A stretch of DNA of 64,000 nucleotides from Roseiarcus fermentans. GTDB taxonomy: Bacteria > Pseudomonadota > Alphaproteobacteria > Rhizobiales > Beijerinckiaceae. Every line of letters begins with the position of its first letter. Within the stretch, counting starts at the first letter, position 1. Positions 45,463-55,244 of this stretch are shown here, one piece after another. The notes under the pieces were generated by a model. The model was not told the origin of the DNA. It worked only from the letters and a program-made list of their open reading frames with translations, and made no database searches. A program made the position numbers and the translations under genes. Location: NCBI RefSeq assembly GCF_003315135.1, contig NZ_QNRK01000007.1, positions 62,001 through 126,000 on the forward strand. The letters are read 5' to 3'.

Positions 45463-46932
45463 ATGGCGGCTGTCCAGGAGACGGTCGATCGGGTACGCGC
45501 GATCGACGTCGACGCTTACAAATACGGATTCGTCAGCGCGATCGAGTCCGACGTTGCGCCCAAGGGGCTCAACGAGGGCATCGTGCGGTTCATTTCGGCG
45601 AAAAAGGAAGAGCCCGAGTGGCTGCTGGCCTGGCGGCTCGACGCCTATCGGCGCTGGCTGACGATGGAAGAGCCGAAGTGGGCGCGCGTCGACTATCCGC
45701 CGATCGACTTCCAGGACCTCCACTATTTCGCCGCCCCCAAGAACGCCGCCGGGCCGAGGTCGCTCGACGACGTCGACCCCGAACTGCTGCGGGTCTACGA
45801 GAAGCTCGGCATTCCGCTGGTCGAGCAGGAAATCCTGGCCGGCGTCGAAAAGCCGCGGGTCGCGGTCGACGCGGTGTTCGATTCGGTCTCGGTCGCGACG
45901 ACCTTCAAGGCGGAGCTCGCCAAGGCCGGCGTCATCTTCTGCTCGTTCTCCGAGGCGGTCCACAATCACCCCGAGCTGGTGAAGCGCTATCTCGGCACCG
46001 TGGTGCCGAGCACGGACAATTACTACGCCACGCTCAATTCGGCGGTGTTCTCCGACGGATCGTTCGTCTACGTGCCCGAGGGCGTTCGCTGCCCGATGGA
46101 GCTGTCGACTTACTTCCGCATCAACGAGAAGAACACCGGCCAGTTCGAACGGACGCTGATCATCGCCGAGAAGGGCGCCTACGTCAGCTATCTGGAGGGC
46201 TGCACGGCCCCCAAACGCGACGAGAACCAGCTGCACGCCGCGGTCGTTGAACTGGTCGCGCTCGACGACGCCGAGATCAAGTACTCGACGGTGCAGAACT
46301 GGTATCCCGGCGACGCCGAGGGGCGCGGCGGCATCTACAACTTCGTCACCAAGCGCGGCGACTGCCGCGGCGCGCGCTCGAAGATCTCGTGGACCCAGGT
46401 CGAGACCGGTTCGGCGATCACCTGGAAATATCCGTCGTGCATCCTGCGCGGCGAGTCCTCGCGCGGCGAGTTCTACTCGATCGCGATTTCCAACGGCCGC
46501 CAGCAGGTCGACAGCGGCACCAAGATGATTCACCTCGGCCGCAACACGACGAGCCGGATCATCTCCAAGGGCGTGTCGGCGGGACGGTCGCAGAACACCT
46601 ATCGCGGCCAGGTGTCGGCGCATCGGCTCGCGACGGGAGCGCGCAACTTCACCAATTGCGACTCGCTGCTGATCGGTTCCGAATGCGGCGCGCACACGGT
46701 CCCCTACATCGAGGCGAAGAACGCCTCGGCGGTGATCGAGCACGAGGCGACGACTTCGAAGGTTTCGGAAGAGCAGCTCTTCTACTGTCAGCAGAGAGGG
46801 CTGTCGGCCGAGGAGGCGACCGCGCTGATCGTCAACGGCTTCGTCCGCGACGTTCTGCAGCAACTGCCGATGGAATTCGCGGTCGAGGCGCAGAAGCTGA
46901 TTGCGATCAGCCTCGAGGGCAGCGTCGGGTGA
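45463..46932 (+). CDS. sufB: Fe-S cluster scaffold protein SufB
   Basis: 489 residues; core of the SufBCD complex that assembles Fe-S clusters in the cytoplasm. Marks include [58 protein letters not shown] and [27 protein letters not shown] ribosome site precedes the ATG. The 186-bp upstream space is the likely operon promoter and includes a GGCGGT/ACCGCC hairpin at 45424-45442. No IscR or RirA regulator gene is adjacent. Confidence 0.97.
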   Translation: MAAVQETVDRVRAIDVDAYKYGFVSAIESDVAPKGLNEGIVRFISAKKEEPEWLLAWRLDAYRRWLTMEEPKWARVDYPPIDFQDLHYFAAPKNAAGPRSLDDVDPELLRVYEKLGIPLVEQEILAGVEKPRVAVDAVFDSVSVATTFKAELAKAGVIFCSFSEAVHNHPELVKRYLGTVVPSTDNYYATLNSAVFSDGSFVYVPEGVRCPMELSTYFRINEKNTGQFERTLIIAEKGAYVSYLEGCTAPKRDENQLHAAVVELVALDDAEIKYSTVQNWYPGDAEGRGGIYNFVTKRGDCRGARSKISWTQVETGSAITWKYPSCILRGESSRGEFYSIAISNGRQQVDSGTKMIHLGRNTTSRIISKGVSAGRSQNTYRGQVSAHRLATGARNFTNCDSLLIGSECGAHTVPYIEAKNASAVIEHEATTSKVSEEQLFYCQQRGLSAEEATALIVNGFVRDVLQQLPMEFAVEAQKLIAISLEGSVG

Positions 46933-46982
46933 CGTTCGCCGCCCTTTCGCCGACCGCCAACGCAAATCAGGACGCTCCTTCG

Positions 46983-47732
46983 ATGCTGGAAGTCAAAGAC
47001 CTTCACGTTTCCATTCACGGCAAGACGATTCTCGACGGCCTGAGCCTCGCGGTGAAGCCGGGCGAGGTCGCGGCGATCATGGGGCCGAACGGCTCCGGAA
47101 AGTCGACGCTCTCCTACGTCATCGCCGGCAAACCGGGCTACGAGGTGACCTCGGGCGAGGTGTTGCTGGACGGCGAGAATCTGCTCGACCTGCCGGCCGA
47201 CGAGCGCGCCCGCAAGGGCGTCTTCCTCGCCTTCCAGTATCCGATCGAGATCCCGGGCGTCGCGACGATGACGTTCCTGAAGGCGTCGCTGAACGCCCAG
47301 CGCCGCGGCCGCGGCGAGGCCGACCTGACCACCCCCGAGTTCATGCGCCGGGTGCGCGAAGCCTCGCAGCGCCTGAAGGTCGATCAGGAGATGCTGCGCC
47401 GACCGCTCAACGTCGGCTTCTCCGGCGGCGAGAAGAAGCGCATCGAGATCCTGCAGATGACGCTCCTGAACCCGCGCTTCGCCGTGCTCGACGAAACCGA
47501 CTCCGGCCTCGACATCGACGCCTTGCGGATCGTCTCGGAGGGCGTCAACGCCTTGCGCGATCCGACCCGCGGCTTCCTCGTCATCACCCACTATCAGCGC
47601 CTTCTCGACCACATCAAGCCGGACGTCGTTCACGTCATGGCCAAGGGACGCATCGTCGCGAGCGGCGGCCCGGAGCTGGCGCTCGAACTCGAAAAGAACG
47701 GCTACCGCGATTACGCGGTCGAGGCGGCGTGA
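46983..47732 (+). CDS. sufC: SufC ATPase of the Fe-S assembly complex
   Basis: 249-residue ABC-type ATPase that powers SufBCD. Walker [17 protein letters not shown], SufC-specific [16 protein letters not shown] as the signature, Walker B region [16 protein letters not shown]. SufC has no membrane partner. It starts 50 bp after sufB and overlaps sufD by one base (TGATG). Confidence 0.97.
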   Translation: MLEVKDLHVSIHGKTILDGLSLAVKPGEVAAIMGPNGSGKSTLSYVIAGKPGYEVTSGEVLLDGENLLDLPADERARKGVFLAFQYPIEIPGVATMTFLKASLNAQRRGRGEADLTTPEFMRRVREASQRLKVDQEMLRRPLNVGFSGGEKKRIEILQMTLLNPRFAVLDETDSGLDIDALRIVSEGVNALRDPTRGFLVITHYQRLLDHIKPDVVHVMAKGRIVASGGPELALELEKNGYRDYAVEAA

Positions 47733-49012
47733 TGGCCGCCCCCGCCCCCTCCCGCTCGACGGCGGAAGCCACCCTCGCCAGGCAGTTCGCGGCGCTGAAG
47801 GCGCTGGCGGCGACGCCGGGCCGCGCGGCGGCCTTCGCGCGCTTCGCCGCCTCGGGGCTGCCGACGCGCCGCATCGAGGCGTGGCATTACACCGACTTGC
47901 GCGCCGCGATGACCGACGCCGCGCCGCTCGCGCCGGCGCCCGACGGCGCGGCGATCGAGGCGGCGCGCGCGCTGCTCGCGGCCCATGACAAGATCGGCGT
48001 CGCCCGGCTGGTCACGGTGAATGGCCGGTTCGCGCCCGAACTCGGCGACGCCCCGCCGGACGGCGCCGCGGTCGCCGGCCGCGAGGCGCGCGCGACGGAG
48101 GCGAGGGACGCGATGGCGTCGCTGGTCGAGGCGATGTCGCCCGACAGCCTCACCGTCGAGATCGCGGCCGGGGCGGAGATCGCCGGGCCGATCGAGATCG
48201 TGCATCTGGCGGTCGGCGAGGGCGCCTTTTCGCTCTATTCGTGGACCGAGATCGCGCTCGGCGCCGGCGCGCGGGCGACCGTGGTCGAGACCTTCCTCGG
48301 CGCGACGCCCGCGGTGCAGCGGCACGCGGCGACGACGGTCAGGCTCGCCAGGGGCGGGTGGCTGAAGCACGTCGCGGCGATCGGCGACGAGGCGGAGCTT
48401 CATCTCGAGAGCCAGCTCATCGACCTCGAGGCCGAGGCGGAGCTGAACGCCTTCGGCTTCGTGTCGGGCGGCGCGCTGAACCGTCGGCAGATCTTCGCCA
48501 GACTCGCCGGCGCCGACGCGAAGATCGCGCTCGGCGGGCTGGCGCTGATCGAGGGAACCCGCCGGGCCGACACGACCCTCGAGGTCGTTCACGTCGCGCC
48601 GCGCGGCTTCAGCCGGGAGTTCTACCGCGCCATCGTCGCCGACGAGGCGGTCGGCGTGTTCCAGGGCAAGATCATGGTCGCCCCCGGCGCGCAGAAGACC
48701 GACGGCGCGATGAAGTCGCAAGCCGTGCTGCTGTCGCCGCAGGCTCAGATGAACGCCAAGCCCGAGCTCGAGATTTTCGCCGACGACGTGATCTGCGGCC
48801 ACGGGGCGACCGTAGCCTCGATCGACCCCGAGATGATCTTCTATCTGCAGTCGCGGGGCATTCCGAAGGAGGAAGCCGAAGCGATGCTGCTCGACGCCTT
48901 CGGCGCCGAGGCGATCGCCAAGGTCGACGACGACGCGCTCGCGGAAGGGCTGCGGGCGCGGCTCGCCGCGTGGCTCGCGGGCCGGAATCTCAGGACGGAG
49001 GCGAACGCGTGA
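47732..49012 (+). CDS. sufD: SufD subunit of the Fe-S assembly complex
   Basis: 426 residues, paralogous to SufB. N-terminal helical part (GLPTRRIEAWHYTDLRAAMT) and C-terminal beta-helix (FYRAIVADEAVGVFQGKIMV, AQKTDGAMKSQAVLLSPQAQ, ADDVICGHGATVASIDPEMI) match the family. It is starting point and partner of SufB on the scaffold and helps iron delivery. The stop overlaps the sufS GTG (GTGA). Confidence 0.95.
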   Translation: MAAPAPSRSTAEATLARQFAALKALAATPGRAAAFARFAASGLPTRRIEAWHYTDLRAAMTDAAPLAPAPDGAAIEAARALLAAHDKIGVARLVTVNGRFAPELGDAPPDGAAVAGREARATEARDAMASLVEAMSPDSLTVEIAAGAEIAGPIEIVHLAVGEGAFSLYSWTEIALGAGARATVVETFLGATPAVQRHAATTVRLARGGWLKHVAAIGDEAELHLESQLIDLEAEAELNAFGFVSGGALNRRQIFARLAGADAKIALGGLALIEGTRRADTTLEVVHVAPRGFSREFYRAIVADEAVGVFQGKIMVAPGAQKTDGAMKSQAVLLSPQAQMNAKPELEIFADDVICGHGATVASIDPEMIFYLQSRGIPKEEAEAMLLDAFGAEAIAKVDDDALAEGLRARLAAWLAGRNLRTEANA

Positions 49013-50253
49013 ACGACATGGTCCGCCCCGCCGAGCCCTACGACGTCGCCAAGGTCCGCGAGGATTTTCCGATTCTCCGGGAGCGCCCCTACGGCAAGCC
49101 GCTCGTCTATCTCGACAACGCCGCCTCGGCGCAGAAGCCGAAGGCTGTGCTCGACCGGCTGACCCACGCCTACGAGCACGAATACGCCAACGTCCACCGC
49201 GGGCTTCACTTTCTCGCCAACGCCGCGACCGAGGCCTACGAGGCGGCGCGCGAAACGGTGCGGCGGTTCCTCAACGCCGAGTCGATCGACGAGATCGTCT
49301 TCACCCGCTCGGCGACGGAAGCGATCAATTGCGCGGCGGCGAGCTTCGGCCTGCAGCACATCGGCGCCGGCGACGAGATCGTGCTCAGCGTCATGGAGCA
49401 TCACTCGAACATCGTGCCGTGGCACTTCCACCGCGAGCGCAAGGGCGCGGTCCTGAAATGGATCGAGATCGGCGACGACGGATCGTTTTCGCTCGACGCT
49501 TTCGAGCGGGCGCTCAGCCCGCGGACCAGGATCGTCGCCATCACGCAGATGTCGAACGTCCTCGGCACCGCGCCGCCGATCAAGGACATCATCAGGATCG
49601 CGCACGAGCGCGGCGTCAAGGTGCTGGTCGACGGCTCGCAGGGCGCGGTCCATCTCGACGTCGACGTCCGCGACCTCGACGCCGACTTCTACGTCGTGAC
49701 CGGCCACAAGCTGTATGGGCCGACCGGCATCGGCGTGCTCTACGGCAAGCGCGCGCTGCTCGAATCGCTGCCGCCGTTCATGGGCGGCGGGGAGATGATC
49801 GAGGAGGTGACGCGCGACATGGTCACCTACAACCAGCCGCCGCATCGGTTCGAGGCCGGCACGCCGCCGATCGTTCAGGCGATCGGGCTCGGCGCCGCGC
49901 TCGACTACATGGAGGGGATCGGCCGCGCGCGCATTCGCGCGCACGAGGAGGCCCTGAGCGCGTATGCGCACGAGCGGCTGTCCAGGATCAATTCGCTGAA
50001 CGTCATCGGGACGGCGCCCGGCAAGGGACCGATCCTGTCGTTCACCATGGAGGGGGCGCACGCGCACGACATCGCCACCCTGATCGACCGCTCGGGGGTG
50101 GCGGTGAGGGCCGGCACCCATTGCGCGATGCCGCTGATGCAGCGGTTCGGCGTGACCTCGACTTGCCGCGCGTCCTTCGCCCTCTACAATACCTTTGAAG
50201 AAGTCGACGCGCTGGCGGACGCGCTGGAGCGGGCGCAGAAGCTGTTCATGTAG
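49009..50253 (+). CDS. sufS: Cysteine desulfurase SufS
   Basis: 414 residues from the GTG at 49009, which has GGAGG eight bases before it; an ATG nine bases on is an alternative. PLP-dependent enzyme taking sulfur from cysteine. The PLP lysine is in VTGHKLYGPTGIGVLYGK, and the catalytic Cys in VRAGTHCAMPLMQRFGV. DNAASAQKPKAVLD and HHSNIVPWH are typical. It follows sufD with a four-base overlap. Confidence 0.97.
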   Translation: MNDMVRPAEPYDVAKVREDFPILRERPYGKPLVYLDNAASAQKPKAVLDRLTHAYEHEYANVHRGLHFLANAATEAYEAARETVRRFLNAESIDEIVFTRSATEAINCAAASFGLQHIGAGDEIVLSVMEHHSNIVPWHFHRERKGAVLKWIEIGDDGSFSLDAFERALSPRTRIVAITQMSNVLGTAPPIKDIIRIAHERGVKVLVDGSQGAVHLDVDVRDLDADFYVVTGHKLYGPTGIGVLYGKRALLESLPPFMGGGEMIEEVTRDMVTYNQPPHRFEAGTPPIVQAIGLGAALDYMEGIGRARIRAHEEALSAYAHERLSRINSLNVIGTAPGKGPILSFTMEGAHAHDIATLIDRSGVAVRAGTHCAMPLMQRFGVTSTCRASFALYNTFEEVDALADALERAQKLFM

Positions 50254-50266
50254 GGAGAGAAGCGGC

Positions 50267-50647
50267 ATGACCGATTCGACAACCGTCACCGCTGAGCAGC
50301 CGGCCTCCCTGAAGGCGCCGTCGCAGATGTCGGCTGACGAACTGCAGGCGTTGACGCAAGCCATCGTGGCCGCGCTGAAGTCGGTTTACGACCCGGAGAT
50401 CCCGGCGGACATCTACGAACTTGGCCTGATCTACAATGTCGATATCGACGACGGCCGGTTCGTCACCATCGACATGACGCTGACGGCGCCCGGCTGTCCG
50501 GTGGCCGGCGAGATGCCGGGCTGGGTGGAGAACGCCGTCGGGGTCGTGCCGGGCGTGGCCGGGGTGCGGGTCAACATGGTGTTCGATCCGCCGTGGGATC
50601 AGAGTCGCATGTCCGACGAGGCGCGCGTCGCCCTGGACATGTGGTGA
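50267..50647 (+). CDS. sufT: Fe-S assembly factor SufT (MIP18/DUF59 family)
   Basis: 126 residues of the MIP18 type. It shows SVYDPEIPADIYELGLIYNV, then MTLTAPGCPVAGEMPGWVEN with the conserved Cys, and VFDPPWDQSRMSDEARVAL at the end. SufT aids maturation or delivery of Fe-S clusters. It is 13 bp after sufS and closes the operon; no A-type carrier gene (sufA) follows. Confidence 0.94.
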   Translation: MTDSTTVTAEQPASLKAPSQMSADELQALTQAIVAALKSVYDPEIPADIYELGLIYNVDIDDGRFVTIDMTLTAPGCPVAGEMPGWVENAVGVVPGVAGVRVNMVFDPPWDQSRMSDEARVALDMW

Positions 50648-50865
50648 GCCGGCCCCAAGCGTTGGCCGTCACGAGCGATGGCGGACATTGTAACGTTCTT
50701 GTAATGTAAATTTATGGCAAATAAAAAGGACGCGCCCCGGGCCTGGCGGGACTCGGGCGCCGGGTCGGCATGGCTGTTGCGGGCCGGATCGGGCGACAGG
50801 GAACCGCGACTGACGGCCCGCCGCTCCGCTGCTCGCCAACGCACGCTCGACGGGGGGCGCAGGTC

Positions 50866-51624
50866 ATGACGGACGCCCGGACAGGCAGCGACGATCCCGC
50901 GGTGCAGTTCATCGCGGTCCACAAGTGGTACGGCGCGTTCCACGCCCTGCGCGACATCAACCTGACCGTGCGGCGCGGCGAGCGCATCGTCGTGTGCGGC
51001 CCCTCGGGGTCGGGGAAGTCGACGCTGATCCGCTGCGTCAACCGGCTCGAGGAGCATCAGCGCGGGTCCATTGTCGTCGACGGGGTCGAACTGACGCCGG
51101 ACGTCAAGCGCATCGACGAGGTGCGGCGCGAGGTCGGCATGGTGTTCCAGACCTTCAACCTGTTCCCGCACCTCACGGTTCTCGACAATTGCACGCTGGC
51201 GCCGATCTGGGTTCGCCGCATGGCCAGGCGCGACGCAGAGGACCTCGCGATGCAACTGCTGGCGCGGGTAAAAATCCCCGAGCAGGCGACAAAATATCCG
51301 GGCCAGCTGTCGGGCGGCCAGCAGCAGCGGGTCGCGATCGCCCGCGCGCTCTGCATGACGCCGAAAATCATGCTGTTCGACGAACCGACCTCCGCCCTCG
51401 ATCCCGAGATGGTCAAGGAAGTGCTCGACACGATGACGGCGCTCGCCCAGGACGGCATGACCATGATCGTCGTCACCCACGAGATGGGCTTCGCGCGGCA
51501 GGTCGCCGACCGGGTCGTGTTCATGGACGAGGGCGAGATCGTCGAGATCGATGCGCCCGAGCCGTTCTTCGACCATCCGCAGCACGAGCGGGCGCGACTG
51601 TTCCTCCGTCAGGTTTTGCGCTGA
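50866..51624 (+). CDS. Amino-acid ABC transporter ATPase (AapP-like)
   Basis: 252 residues, the ATP-hydrolysing subunit of a polar-amino-acid importer. Walker [21 protein letters not shown], signature [16 protein letters not shown], Walker [22 protein letters not shown]-loop [16 protein letters not shown]. It matches AapP/GlnQ closely. The ATG is preceded by a GC-rich GGGGGG box. No permease or binding protein is next to it; an AapJ-like binding protein lies 39 kb away at 11.2-12.2 kb. Confidence 0.92.
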   Translation: MTDARTGSDDPAVQFIAVHKWYGAFHALRDINLTVRRGERIVVCGPSGSGKSTLIRCVNRLEEHQRGSIVVDGVELTPDVKRIDEVRREVGMVFQTFNLFPHLTVLDNCTLAPIWVRRMARRDAEDLAMQLLARVKIPEQATKYPGQLSGGQQQRVAIARALCMTPKIMLFDEPTSALDPEMVKEVLDTMTALAQDGMTMIVVTHEMGFARQVADRVVFMDEGEIVEIDAPEPFFDHPQHERARLFLRQVLR

Positions 51625-51702
51625 GCCCGGACGCATGCGAAACAGGGGCTTCAGGGCGCGCCTGTCACGGGGGCGCGTTTTCGATTCGGGGCCGGCTCCG
51701 CC

Positions 51703-52884
51703 ATGACGTCACGAACCATCGGGCAGCCGATCGCGGCCGGCCTCGTCACCGCCTTTGTCGGCTTCGCCTCGTCCTTCGCCGTCGTGCTCAAGGGGCTGTC
51801 CGCGGTCGGGGCCACCGATTCGCAGGCGGCGTCCGGCTTGATGGCGCTTTCGATCGCGATGGGAATCGCCGGAATCGTGTTGAGCGTGGGCTTGCGGATG
51901 CCGGTGTCGGTGGCGTGGTCGACGCCCGGCGCTGCGCTCCTCGCGGCGACCGGGGCGACGCCCGGCGGTTTCCCGGCCGCCGTCGGCGCCTTCCTCGTCG
52001 TCGGGGCGCTGCTGGTGGTCGCGGGGCTGTTCCGGCCGTTCGCCCGGCTCGTGGCCGCGATTCCCGGTTCGCTCGCCAACGCCATGCTCGCCGGCGTCCT
52101 GTTCGGCCTGTGTCTCAAGCCGATCGGCGCGCTGATCGCAGCGCCCGTCGGCGCGTCGCTCATTGTCCTTGCGTGGCTCGTCGTCTCGCGGTGGAAGCGG
52201 ATCTACGCGACGCCGGTCGCGGCGCTGGTCGCAGCGCTGGTGATCGCCGGAAGCGGTCGGGTCGCGGGGCTGGATCTGATGGTCGTCAGCCCCCGCCCGG
52301 AACTGGTCTGGCCGACGTTCTCCCTCGGCGCCCTCGTCGGAATCGCGGCGCCTCTGTTCATCGTCACGATGGCCTCGCAGAACATACCGGGACTGGCGGT
52401 GATGGGCGCCTATGGCTATCGCCCCGATCCAGGCCGGCTCGTGTGGACGACGGGCGCGTTCAGTCTGGCGTCGGCCCCGTTCGGAGGCCATGCCGTGAAT
52501 CTGAGCTCGATCGTGGCGGCGCTGTGCGCTTCGCCCGACGCGTCGCCGGATCCGGCGAAGCGCTGGATCGCCGCGGTGACGGCGGGAGCGACCTATATCG
52601 TGTTCGGACTGCTCGCCGGTCTGGTGACGGCTTTCGCCGCAGGCGCGCCGATCCTGGTCGAGGCGGTCGCCGGCCTCGCGCTGCTCGGGCCGTTCGGCTC
52701 GGCGCTCCACAATGCGCTCGCCGACAGTCAGGAGCGCGAGGCGGCGCTGGTGACGTTTCTGGTCACGTCGTCCGGCGTCACCATCTTCAACGTCGGCGGC
52801 GCCTTCTGGGGATTGGTCGCGGGGGGCGCCGTGCTCGTCCTGACGCGCGCGGGCGCCTCGCTCAGCCCCCGTCAGGCGCCGTAG
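51703..52884 (+). CDS. BenE-family transporter (benzoate/H+ symporter-like)
   Basis: 393-residue membrane protein with about twelve hydrophobic segments. Family marks: GQPIAAGLVTAFVGFASSFA at the N-terminus, STPGAALLAATG, MASQNIPGLAVMGAYGYRPD and APFGGHAVNLSSIVAALCA. BenE proteins are annotated as benzoate importers, with little direct proof. It converges with an FAD monooxygenase whose 3' end overlaps by 13 bp, an arrangement consistent with aromatic-compound use. Confidence 0.9.
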   Translation: MTSRTIGQPIAAGLVTAFVGFASSFAVVLKGLSAVGATDSQAASGLMALSIAMGIAGIVLSVGLRMPVSVAWSTPGAALLAATGATPGGFPAAVGAFLVVGALLVVAGLFRPFARLVAAIPGSLANAMLAGVLFGLCLKPIGALIAAPVGASLIVLAWLVVSRWKRIYATPVAALVAALVIAGSGRVAGLDLMVVSPRPELVWPTFSLGALVGIAAPLFIVTMASQNIPGLAVMGAYGYRPDPGRLVWTTGAFSLASAPFGGHAVNLSSIVAALCASPDASPDPAKRWIAAVTAGATYIVFGLLAGLVTAFAAGAPILVEAVAGLALLGPFGSALHNALADSQEREAALVTFLVTSSGVTIFNVGGAFWGLVAGGAVLVLTRAGASLSPRQAP

Positions 52885-54059
52885 AGCCAGTCGTAGCGCG
52901 CGCTCAGGCGCCGGCCGCCGAGGAGGCGCATCGTCGCGTCCCGCGCCGCCGCCATCGCGCCGTTCAGGTGATAGATGCGACCCTGCCGCAGCGCTTCGCG
53001 CTGCACGCGGGTGGCGCGCGCCACGCGGGCGCTGGAATAGGCGGCGAGGGCGTCCGGGATCGTCGCGGCGCCCGCGAGCGCGCTGCCCAGGGCGCCGGCG
53101 TCCTCGATCGCCTGCGCCGCGCCCTGCGCCAGGAACGGGACCATCGGATGGGCGGCGTCGCCGACCAGCGCCACGCGTCCGGCGAGCGCGAAGGCGCCGA
53201 GCGCGGGCCGGCCGAAGAGCGGCCAGGCGCGCCAGCTCCTGGCGGCGTCGAGCAGCCTCCGCGTCGAGGCCGACCATCCGGCGAAGGCGCGCTCCAGCGC
53301 CGGGCGGTCGGCCACGCCGTCCCAGGGGTGTTCGGGCTCGCCGTCGCGCCACGTATCTTCGATCACCGCCACGACGTTGACGATCGATCCGTTGCGCAGA
53401 GGGTAGTGCACCAGATGCGCGTTGGGGCCGAGCCGCAGGATGACTTGCGGCTCGGTCCAGCGAGAGTCGACGAGATGGGCGGGAATGGTCGCCCTGAAGG
53501 CGACGCGCCCCGTGAAGGCGGGGGCGTCGGAGGGACCGGCGCCGAATTTGCGCCGCACGCGCGACCGCAACCCGTCGGCGCCGATCACGAGATCGGCGGC
53601 GTCTTCGATGGTCGTGAGCGGTTGCGTCAGTTCGACGTGGACGCGGCCTTCGCCGGGCGCGACGCTCGCGACCGCCGAGCCCAGCCTCAGCTCCACCCTG
53701 TCGTCCCGCTCGGCGAGCTGCGCCAGCGCCTGCTGCAGGTCGGCGCGGTGCAGCGCCAGATAGGGGGCGCCCCAGCGGCGCTCGGCGTCGGCGAGCGGAA
53801 GCCGCATCAGGACGGCGTCGTCCGATCCGCGCAACGCGTAGACCGCGTCCGGGATCATGGCCGATTCGCGCACCGCCTCCAGCGCGCCGAGTCTGGCGAG
53901 GATGCGCGTCGCATTCGGGGTGAGCTGCAGCCCCGCGCCGAATTCCTCGAGCGCCACCGCCTGCTCGTAGATCGTGACGTCGAAGCGGGTTCGCGACAGC
54001 GCCAGCGCGGTCGAAAGACCGCCGACGCCGGCGCCGGCGATGATCGCACGCCTGGACAC
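52872..54059 (-). CDS. FAD-dependent aromatic monooxygenase-type oxidoreductase
   Basis: 395 residues from a GTG start. N-terminal dinucleotide site RAIIAGAGVGGLSTALAL, then the DG motif VIGADGLRSRVRRKF near residue 160, and the GD motif RVALVGDAAHPMVPFLAQGA near 285. This layout fits salicylate/3-hydroxybenzoate hydroxylase-like monooxygenases. It would hydroxylate an aromatic substrate using NAD(P)H and oxygen; substrate unknown. It lies six bases after a zinc-finger gene on the same strand. Confidence 0.9.
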   Translation of the reverse strand: MSRRAIIAGAGVGGLSTALALSRTRFDVTIYEQAVALEEFGAGLQLTPNATRILARLGALEAVRESAMIPDAVYALRGSDDAVLMRLPLADAERRWGAPYLALHRADLQQALAQLAERDDRVELRLGSAVASVAPGEGRVHVELTQPLTTIEDAADLVIGADGLRSRVRRKFGAGPSDAPAFTGRVAFRATIPAHLVDSRWTEPQVILRLGPNAHLVHYPLRNGSIVNVVAVIEDTWRDGEPEHPWDGVADRPALERAFAGWSASTRRLLDAARSWRAWPLFGRPALGAFALAGRVALVGDAAHPMVPFLAQGAAQAIEDAGALGSALAGAATIPDALAAYSSARVARATRVQREALRQGRIYHLNGAMAAARDATMRLLGGRRLSARYDWLYGA

Positions 54060-54065
54060 GGGGAC

Positions 54066-54305
54066 CTACGCGGCGGCCTCGAGCTCGCATTCCGGCGGAG
54101 CGCAGACGCCGGGGAGGGCGGCGTCATAGACGTATCGCGTCGAACAGTAGGAACAGATCGCCTCGTTGTCCGAGCCCATGTCGATGAAGATGTGCGGATG
54201 ATCGAAGGGAGGCTTCGCGCCGGTGCACATGAATTCCTTGACCCGGAGCCGGATGGTGGAAACTCCGAGGTCGTTGTGGAAATGAGGAATGGAATGTCCG
54301 GCCAT
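54066..54305 (-). CDS. Zinc-finger protein of the NDUFS6/zf-CHCC type
   Basis: 79 residues. Zinc ligands are spaced as Cys-x8-His ... Cys-x2-Cys: FMCTGAKPPFDHPHIFIDMG then AICSYCSTRYVYD. This matches the bacterial relatives of complex I subunit NDUFS6, which affect complex I assembly in some species. It starts just upstream of the monooxygenase gene, with which it is probably transcribed. Confidence 0.88.
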   Translation of the reverse strand: MAGHSIPHFHNDLGVSTIRLRVKEFMCTGAKPPFDHPHIFIDMGSDNEAICSYCSTRYVYDAALPGVCAPPECELEAAA

Positions 54306-54374
54306 GGTTCAGGATCCCTCTTGGGCGCATCGGCCTTTAAGCACGTCCGCACCCGGGCCGCCAGCCGACGATGG

Positions 54375-55244
54375 TCATACCGGAACGACGTCGACCTCGA
54401 CCTTGAGCTCGTGACTTCCGGAGGAGAGGACCATGCTCTCGATCGGTGACGCGTCGGTGTAGTCGCGCCCCCGCGCCACCTCCACGTGGTCGTTCTGAAT
54501 GGCGAGGGCGTTGGTCGGATCGAAGTCCAGCCAGCCGAGCGAGGCGCCGCACCACACCGACGCCCAGGCGTGCGACGCGTCGGCGCCGGCCAGCCTCGGC
54601 TTGCCCGGCGGGGGCGTGGTGCGAATGTAGCCGCTGACGTAGAGCGCCGGAAGACCGAGGCCGCGCAGGGCCGCGATCATGATGTTGGCGAAGTCCTGGC
54701 ACACTCCGTGGCGATGCTCGAAGGCGACGTGGGCCGGCGTCGACACTTCCGTGGCTTCGGGGTCGTACACGAAGTCGGCGCGGATCCGGCTCGTCAGCTC
54801 CATCGCGGCTTCGTAGACGGGACGTCCTGCGGTGAAGCTCTCGCGTGCGTAAGCCGTCGCCTTGTCGAACAGGGAGAGCGCGCGCGACGGAAACAGGCCG
54901 AGCGCGGGGGAGTCGAAGGCGAGCGAGGGGAAGGTGAGCGCTTCGGCCGCGATCTCCTCCCACGGAGGCGATAGACCCAGCACCGGCGGGCGGTCGATCC
55001 GCACCCGCGACGACGCTTCGATAGCCAGTTCGCGGTGCGGTTTCTCGATCCGCAGGCTGAGCACGGCGTTGCCGAACGGATCGATGCGTTCCTCGGGAGG
55101 CAGGCAGGGCGGGTCGGTCCGGAGCGTGAACCGCTCGAGGACCTGTCCGTCGCGCGACACCGGCTTGAGCCGGAGCACCCCGGTCGTCAGTTCGACGGTC
55201 GCGCGGTAGCTGTAACGGGTGACGTGGGTGATGGTGTAGTTCAC
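54375..55244 (-). CDS. Transglutaminase-like peptidase-fold protein
   Basis: 289 residues from a GTG start that overlaps the previous gene's stop (GTGA). An N-terminal beta domain starts NYTITHVTRYSYRATVELTT. The transglutaminase core has the Cys in HRHGVCQDFANIMIAALRGL, the His in GADASHAWASVWCGASLGWL and the Asp in DFDPTNALAI. It is the regular partner of the circularly permuted ATP-grasp/alpha-E protein encoded just upstream, a system proposed for peptide synthesis and processing. Confidence 0.92.
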   Translation of the reverse strand: MNYTITHVTRYSYRATVELTTGVLRLKPVSRDGQVLERFTLRTDPPCLPPEERIDPFGNAVLSLRIEKPHRELAIEASSRVRIDRPPVLGLSPPWEEIAAEALTFPSLAFDSPALGLFPSRALSLFDKATAYARESFTAGRPVYEAAMELTSRIRADFVYDPEATEVSTPAHVAFEHRHGVCQDFANIMIAALRGLGLPALYVSGYIRTTPPPGKPRLAGADASHAWASVWCGASLGWLDFDPTNALAIQNDHVEVARGRDYTDASPIESMVLSSGSHELKVEVDVVPV

